DNA from: Verrucomicrobiota bacterium
GTDB lineage: Bacteria; Verrucomicrobiota; Verrucomicrobiia; Limisphaerales; AV2
NCBI GenBank assembly: GCA_003218935.1
Contig: QHPA01000029.1
Coordinates: 1-8,950, forward strand
Length of the DNA: 8,950 nt
Direction of reading: 5' to 3'
Shown: piece after piece, positions 5,120 to 8,950 of the stretch
How positions within the stretch are numbered: position 1 is the stretch's first letter
Layout: every line of letters starts with the position of its first letter
The notes under the pieces: generated by a model
What the model was told of the DNA's origin: nothing
What the model saw: the letters and a program-made list of their open reading frames with translations, nothing else
Databases searched by the model: none
Position numbers and translations under genes: made by a program

Positions 5120-7570
5120 ATGAAAACCTCCATATTGCATCGATTGGTTGTAGTGTCCGTTATCCTGTTGAGCCGTTCGTTTCACCGCGATTCGGCCTTG
5201 GCGCAAGGATGCCCCGCGCCCAGCTTCGCCGCTGCGCGGACAGTTGGCACCGGGCCGGGCGCTTGGTCTCTGGCGGTGGGTGACTTCAACCGTGATGGGC
5301 ATGCCGATCTGGCTGTGGCGAATCGCGGCTCGAAAAATATCTCAGTGCTGTTGGGCAACGGAGACGGAACCTTCCAGGCCGCCGTCAACTACTCCACCGC
5401 AACAAATCCTGTATCCGTTGTCGTAGGTGACTTCAACGGCGATTCCAAACCAGACCTGGTCGTGGTCAGTTTGGGTTCGACCAATGTCGCCGTGCTGCTG
5501 GGCAATGGTGATGGCACATTTCAAAGCGCGGTCGATTACGCAGCAGGCGCAAACCTGAATTCCGTCGCCGTGGGCGATTTCAACGGCGACGGCAAGGCTG
5601 GCCTGGTGGTGGCCGGCAGCACGGTCTCGGTGCTCCTGGGCAACGGCGATGGGACTTTTCAGACGGCGGTGAATTACAGTGTCGGAACATCCCCTGATTC
5701 CGTAGCGGTTGGCGATTTCAACGGCGACGGCAAGCCCGACTTGGCCGTCGCCAATTTCTCTGCCACTGTGTCGGTGCTGCTTAACAAAGGCAACGGTACC
5801 TTCCAGGCCGCCGTCAACTACGGCACGGGAGGGTCAGCTTATTCAGTGGGGGTGGGCGACTTCAACGGTGATGGCAAAACCGATTTAGCTGTAGCGACCG
5901 CCACGACCCCTTCAAGCTCCGACAATGTCTCGGTGTTGTTGGGAAATGGCGATGGAACTTTCCAGATTGCCGTCCACTACGTCGTGGGATCGGCTCCATA
6001 TTCTGTAACTGCGGGTGACTTCAACGGCGACGGCAAGGCTGACCTGGCTGTGGCAACGGACGTCGGCATTTCGGCGCTTTTGGGCAACGGTGATGGAACC
6101 TTCCAGACGGCCGTCAACTATGGCGCAGGAAACCAGCCCAGTTTTGCCGTCGCGGGGGACTTCAACAGCGACGGCAAGCTCGACTTTGCGGTGGCTGACG
6201 GCCTCTCCGGCACGGTCGCCGTACTGTTGGGCAATGGAGACGGCACTTTTCAGGCAGGGCACAATGTCGGGGCGGGATGGGCTCCTCTGTCAGTTGCGGC
6301 GAGCGACTTCAACAGTGACGGCGAGCTCGACCTCGCCGTCGTCAATTCTGGCTCCCCCAGCGGCGAGGATGGCAGCGTTACGGTGTTGTTGGGTGCGGGC
6401 GATGGCTCGTTCACCATTTCTCCGGTGAGCTTCGGAGTTGGATTGGCTCCCTCTTTTGTGGCGGTTGGCGACTTCAACGGCGATGCCAAACCTGATCTGG
6501 CCGTGGCCCACATATTCTCCGACGTCGTCTCCGTGCTGTTGGGGAAGGGCGACGGCACCTTCCAAGCCGCGGTCAACTTTGCTGCGGGAACGAATCCTGC
6601 ATCCGTGGCGGTTGGCGACTTCAACGGCGACAGCAAGATCGACCTTGCCGTGGCTGTTACTGGCAGGTATCCAGCCAACGGCGGTGTGTCTGTGCTGTTG
6701 GGCAAAGGTGATGGCACGTTCGAAGCCGCCGTGAACTACGGTGCAGGGACAAATCCTGTTTCAGTGGCCACGGGCGACTTTAACGGCGACGGCAAACTTG
6801 ATCTGGCCGTGGCCAATCAGGGCTCGAGTCCCATCAGCAACCAAAGTCGCGGCACTGTATCGGTGCTCCTGGGTAATGGCGACGGGACTTTCCAGGTCGC
6901 CGTCAATTATGGCGCCGGAATTGGTCCTGCTTCAGTCGCTGTGGGTGACTTCAACGGGGATGGCAAGCCCGACCTCGCGGTCGCCAACATCGGCTCATTC
7001 ACAAACACTACTTTTACCGAGGACGGCAGCGTGTCGTTGCTGTCTGGCAAGGGCGATGGCACCTTCCAGGCAGCCGTCGGCTTCGGTACCGGAATCAGTC
7101 CTATTTCAATAGCGGTAAGCGATTTCAACGGCGATGGAAGACTCGACCTCGCCGTCGTCAGCCACTATCGCAATATCTCGGTATTTTCAGGCAACGGCGA
7201 TGGCACCCTCCAAGACCAAGTCAACTACGCCGCGGGAAGCCAACCTTCTTTCGTGGCAGTGGGTGATTTCAACGGTGACGGCCAGCCTGATCTCGCCGTC
7301 GCGAACGCCTTTTCCGAAGGCACGGTGTCGGTGCTGTTGAACACCTGCGCTTCCGCTGGCGTTGAGCTCGCCATTGCGCGCAGCAACAGCACCTCCGCCG
7401 TGGTTTCCTGGCCGTTCCCGTCCGCCGGATTCGTTCTGGAATCCACCACGAGCCTGAGCCTGACGAACTGGCAGCGCGCGGTTGAAACGACGACGACCAA
7501 CAATGCTCGCCTCGAGGTCACCGTTTCGGCCGACCAGCAGGAACGCTATTTCCGCCTGCACAAGCCGTAA
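5120..7570 (+). CDS. Secreted FG-GAP/VCBS repeat protein, 14 calcium-loop repeats
   Basis: 816 residues. An N-terminal hydrophobic leader ends near SALA-QG (about residue 28), predicting export. Fourteen repeats of 46-58 residues follow, each centred on a DFNxDGxxDLAVA calcium-binding loop. The loop Asp is at residues 55, 104, 153, 199, 247, 300, 347, 396, 451, 500, 553, 610, 668 and 716. Between loops the pattern VSVLLGNGDGTFQAAVNY recurs with small changes. Such repeats form beta-propeller blades, seven per domain in well-known cases, so 14 would make two propellers. Repeat 3 has Gly161 where the last ligand Asp belongs. The only cysteines seen are Cys31 and Cys743, just outside the two ends of the repeat block. 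The tail (about 744-816: VVSWPFPSAGFVLEST, NWQRAV, YFRL at the end) resembles a C-terminal domain common on secreted Verrucomicrobiota proteins. The substrate or ligand is unknown; adhesion or carbohydrate binding is possible. Confidence 0.93.
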   Translation: MKTSILHRLVVVSVILLSRSFHRDSALAQGCPAPSFAAARTVGTGPGAWSLAVGDFNRDGHADLAVANRGSKNISVLLGNGDGTFQAAVNYSTATNPVSVVVGDFNGDSKPDLVVVSLGSTNVAVLLGNGDGTFQSAVDYAAGANLNSVAVGDFNGDGKAGLVVAGSTVSVLLGNGDGTFQTAVNYSVGTSPDSVAVGDFNGDGKPDLAVANFSATVSVLLNKGNGTFQAAVNYGTGGSAYSVGVGDFNGDGKTDLAVATATTPSSSDNVSVLLGNGDGTFQIAVHYVVGSAPYSVTAGDFNGDGKADLAVATDVGISALLGNGDGTFQTAVNYGAGNQPSFAVAGDFNSDGKLDFAVADGLSGTVAVLLGNGDGTFQAGHNVGAGWAPLSVAASDFNSDGELDLAVVNSGSPSGEDGSVTVLLGAGDGSFTISPVSFGVGLAPSFVAVGDFNGDAKPDLAVAHIFSDVVSVLLGKGDGTFQAAVNFAAGTNPASVAVGDFNGDSKIDLAVAVTGRYPANGGVSVLLGKGDGTFEAAVNYGAGTNPVSVATGDFNGDGKLDLAVANQGSSPISNQSRGTVSVLLGNGDGTFQVAVNYGAGIGPASVAVGDFNGDGKPDLAVANIGSFTNTTFTEDGSVSLLSGKGDGTFQAAVGFGTGISPISIAVSDFNGDGRLDLAVVSHYRNISVFSGNGDGTLQDQVNYAAGSQPSFVAVGDFNGDGQPDLAVANAFSEGTVSVLLNTCASAGVELAIARSNSTSAVVSWPFPSAGFVLESTTSLSLTNWQRAVETTTTNNARLEVTVSADQQERYFRLHKP
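5230..7346 (+). repeat. Fourteen-unit coding tandem repeat (FG-GAP blades)
   Basis: The DNA shows units of 138-174 bp, each with a near-identical core reading GACTTCAACGGCGACGGCAA or a close variant. Successive cores begin at 5282, 5429, 5576, 5714, 5858, 6017, 6158, 6305, 6470, 6617, 6776, 6947, 7121 and 7265. Unit length varies in whole codons through the loop after the calcium site. The array is coding and is not a CRISPR. Confidence 0.85.
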
Positions 7571-7620
7571 CGAATTGAAACTTGTTCCGCGCGAGGGCGG
7601 CGCTGGAAACTGGTTTCATT

Positions 7621-7684
7621 GGGTGGGGCGAGCGTCCTCGCGAGCCGCGTTCTTAATGTCAGGGCTCGTGAGGAGCCTCCACCC
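7621..7684. repeat. Long imperfect inverted repeat
   Basis: Left arm 7621-7646 (GGGTGG, spacer, TCCTCGCGAGCC) pairs with right arm 7663-7684 (GGCTCGTGAGGA, spacer, CCACCC). Stem segments are GGGTGG with CCACCC and TCCTCGCGAGCC with GGCTCGTGAGGA (one mismatch), around a 16-base loop. It begins 50 bp after the FG-GAP stop codon. It may be a degenerate dispersed palindrome or a transcript-end hairpin; there is no U-tract. Confidence 0.55.
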
Positions 7685-7889
7685 TGCGCAGTACTGCACC
7701 TTCTACCGCTGCTCCGCAGCTATTTGCCACCGTTCTCAAAAACTGATTTGTGCCCGCGCCATATTTTCTTCATCCAGGGGTTGTGCGATTCCAAAGTTTC
7801 TGGCTCACTGTGGAGCGGCGCGCGTCTGGACGCTGCCCCCAGGGTTTGGCAGCGAAATCGCCAGAACGCGGAGGAAGTCCTGCCAACCT

Positions 7890-7906
7890 GCAGCCTGGAA
7901 GGCTGC
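7890..7906. repeat. Small hairpin GCAGCC-TGGAA-GGCTGC
   Basis: A perfect 6-bp stem with a five-base loop, 90 bases before the kinase start. The surrounding sequence (CCAACCTGCAGCCTGGAAGG) looks like a REP-type unit. Confidence 0.45.
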
Positions 7907-7995
7907 GCTACGTGGCGGCACACTTCCAGCGTCGCTGCCCGTTTTCGGGGCGGTGTGAATGGGCGCTACGGAATGTCGGCGTCTGATAGGGGCAA

Positions 7996-8950
7996 ATGAA
8001 CGCGCAACAAATCCAGGTGCTGCTGGCGGGGGACGAGGCGGTCTATGCCAGCTTGGCGCGGGAACTCCCGCGCGCGCCGTCCCAGTTCAAATTGACCCGC
8101 GTCGGGCGGCTCGACGAGGCATTGCGACGGCTCGACGCCGGGCCCTTCGACGTTGTCTTGCTCGACCTGACGTTGCCGGATCGGACGGGATTGGCCGCTT
8201 ATCACGAACTCCACGCGACGTCGCCCGCGATGCCGATTGTTGTGCTGACCGGTTCCGACGACGAGACGCTCGCGCTCCAGGCCGTTCGCGAAGGCGCGCA
8301 GGATTATCTCGTGAAAGGCGAGTTTGACGGCAAAATGCTCTCGCGCGCGATTCGTTATGCGCTTGAGCGGAAGCGGGCCGAGGAGGAGTTGCGGCAGAGC
8401 GCGGAGTTTTTCAGACTCATTTCCGATAATGTCACCGACCTGATCGCGGTGATCGATCGGGACGGAAAACGGCTCTACAACAATCCTTCCTACGAAAAAA
8501 GTCTGGGGAACGCGTCCAATCTGCAAGGCACGAATTCATTTCAGGAAATTCATCCGGACGACCAGGAGAAGATCAAAGGACTTTTTCAGGAAACCATCGC
8601 GACCGGGACAGGCCAGCGGTCGGAGTATCGCATGTTGTGGTCCGACGGCACCGTCCGGCACATTGAGTCGCAGGGGAGCGTGATCAAAGACGCCAGCGGC
8701 CAGCCGAGCAAGGTCGTGGTTGTGTCGCGCGACATTACCGAACGGAAACAGCACCTGGAAGAGTTGGAGAAGGCGCTTTCCGGGCTTCATCAGGCGCACG
8801 AAGAGCTGAAGGCCGCGCAGATGCAACTGATCCAGTCGGAGAGGCTCGAAGCGGTAAGCACTTTTGCCGGCGGCATCGCTCACGAGGTGAAAAATCCGCT
8901 GCAAACCATCACGCTGGGCGTGGACTTTTTGAAGAACAGCTTCGTCAACG
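7996..8950 (+). CDS. REC-PAS-HisKA hybrid sensor histidine kinase, 5' part
   Basis: 318 codons from ATG 7996 to the window edge without a stop, so the gene is partial. An in-frame TAG at 7987-7989 fixes the upstream limit, and AGGGG at 7988-7992 is a close ribosome binding site. Residues about 5-122 form a receiver domain: phospho-acceptor Asp57 (VVLLDLTLPD), acidic pair Asp13-Glu14, Thr85 (VLTGSDD) and Lys107 (YLVKG). A PAS domain follows (about 136-248: ISDNVTDLIAVIDRDG, ending VVSRDITERKQ), then a coiled-coil linker (about 250-285). The HisKA box is AGGIAHEVKNPLQTI, with phospho-acceptor His296. The catalytic ATPase domain lies beyond the window. No membrane helix or signal peptide is seen, so the kinase is soluble. 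With a receiver at the N-terminus, input probably comes from another kinase by phosphotransfer as well as through the PAS domain. Its partner is not in the window. Confidence 0.92.
   Translation, partial: MNAQQIQVLLAGDEAVYASLARELPRAPSQFKLTRVGRLDEALRRLDAGPFDVVLLDLTLPDRTGLAAYHELHATSPAMPIVVLTGSDDETLALQAVREGAQDYLVKGEFDGKMLSRAIRYALERKRAEEELRQSAEFFRLISDNVTDLIAVIDRDGKRLYNNPSYEKSLGNASNLQGTNSFQEIHPDDQEKIKGLFQETIATGTGQRSEYRMLWSDGTVRHIESQGSVIKDASGQPSKVVVVSRDITERKQHLEELEKALSGLHQAHEELKAAQMQLIQSERLEAVSTFAGGIAHEVKNPLQTITLGVDFLKNSFVN

Larger units (their letters stand above)
7571..7995. other. Gene-free spacer rich in imperfect inverted repeats
   Basis: 425 bp between the FG-GAP gene and the histidine kinase gene. 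Open frames of up to 158 codons cross it, but in all frames they translate to Arg/Ala/Pro/Ser-rich peptides without domains, and they run through palindromes, so none is called. It holds a long imperfect inverted repeat (7621-7684), a 10-bp palindrome GCAGTACTGC (7688-7697), a small hairpin GCTGC-TCC-GCAGC (7708-7720) and a hairpin GCAGCC-TGGAA-GGCTGC (7890-7906). No T-tailed terminator is seen. The promoter of the kinase gene should lie here but is not recognisable. Confidence 0.55.

Noticed and set aside
5186..5215. Lipoprotein signal ending at Cys31
   Set aside because: The residues before the cysteine are Ala-Gln-Gly, which do not fit a lipobox (Leu at -3, small residue at -2); ordinary signal peptidase cleavage after ALA fits better.
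4621..5283. Remainder of the 268-codon frame from 4477 as genuine coding sequence
   Set aside because: It passes through two hairpin units and a palindromic element and overlaps the well-supported FG-GAP gene by 164 bp in another frame.
5282..7346. Regularly spaced repeats as a CRISPR array
   Set aside because: The units are 138-174 bp, vary in whole codons and encode FG-GAP blades in one open frame; there are no short identical repeats with unique spacers.
7621..7684. Intrinsic transcription terminator after the FG-GAP gene
   Set aside because: The stem is long but interrupted and is not followed by a T-run, so it is listed only as an inverted repeat.
7482..7999. Open frames of 158 and 126 codons between the FG-GAP gene and the kinase
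   Set aside because: They run through several palindromes, start inside or just after the FG-GAP gene, and show no domain, no ribosome binding site and no conserved composition.

Overview
The window is a high-GC chromosomal segment. It most likely comes from a Verrucomicrobiota bacterium of the Pedosphaeraceae/Limisphaerales type. That assignment is inferred from four things: a large secreted FG-GAP protein whose C-terminal tail is typical of that phylum, a CII-like regulator of a kind recalled from those genomes, CCCTCACCC-type palindromic dispersed repeats, and poorly marked ribosome binding sites. No rRNA or marker gene is present to confirm it.

Layout. At the left edge a minus-strand gene (1-437, cut by the window edge) encodes a small helix-turn-helix protein of the phage CII-like regulator type. 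After a 279-bp divergent spacer, a plus-strand four-gene cluster runs from 717 to 4251: an NfeD/YuaF-like membrane protein, a 509-residue flotillin, a 76-residue two-helix PLDc_N-type membrane protein, and a beta-carbonic anhydrase fused to a C-terminal GYF_2-like domain and a proline-rich tail. The spacing (61, 74 and 13 bp) suggests an operon. The NfeD plus flotillin pair matches the yuaF-floT arrangement of Bacillus, a membrane-microdomain module. The last two genes are the unusual additions.

From 4252 to 5119 the DNA is mostly non-coding repeat: two elements with perfect 12-13 bp terminal inverted repeats, and two copies of a short hairpin unit. Between them is the start of a signal-peptide gene (4477) that appears to run into repeat DNA and is probably a remnant. 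At 5120-7570 a secreted 816-residue protein carries 14 FG-GAP/VCBS calcium-loop repeats (enough for two seven-bladed beta-propellers), a single cysteine on either side of the repeat block, and a C-terminal tail domain. A second gene-free stretch (7571-7995) holds several imperfect inverted repeats. At the right edge is the 5' part of a soluble REC-PAS-HisKA hybrid histidine kinase (7996 to the window end), cut before its ATPase domain.

No CRISPR array, rRNA, tRNA, transposase or phage structural gene was seen. The most interesting items are the carbonic anhydrase-GYF fusion in the flotillin cluster, the 14-blade secreted protein with its two cysteines, the duplicated 3' tail of the flotillin gene, and the repeat block that appears to have overrun a small secreted-protein gene.
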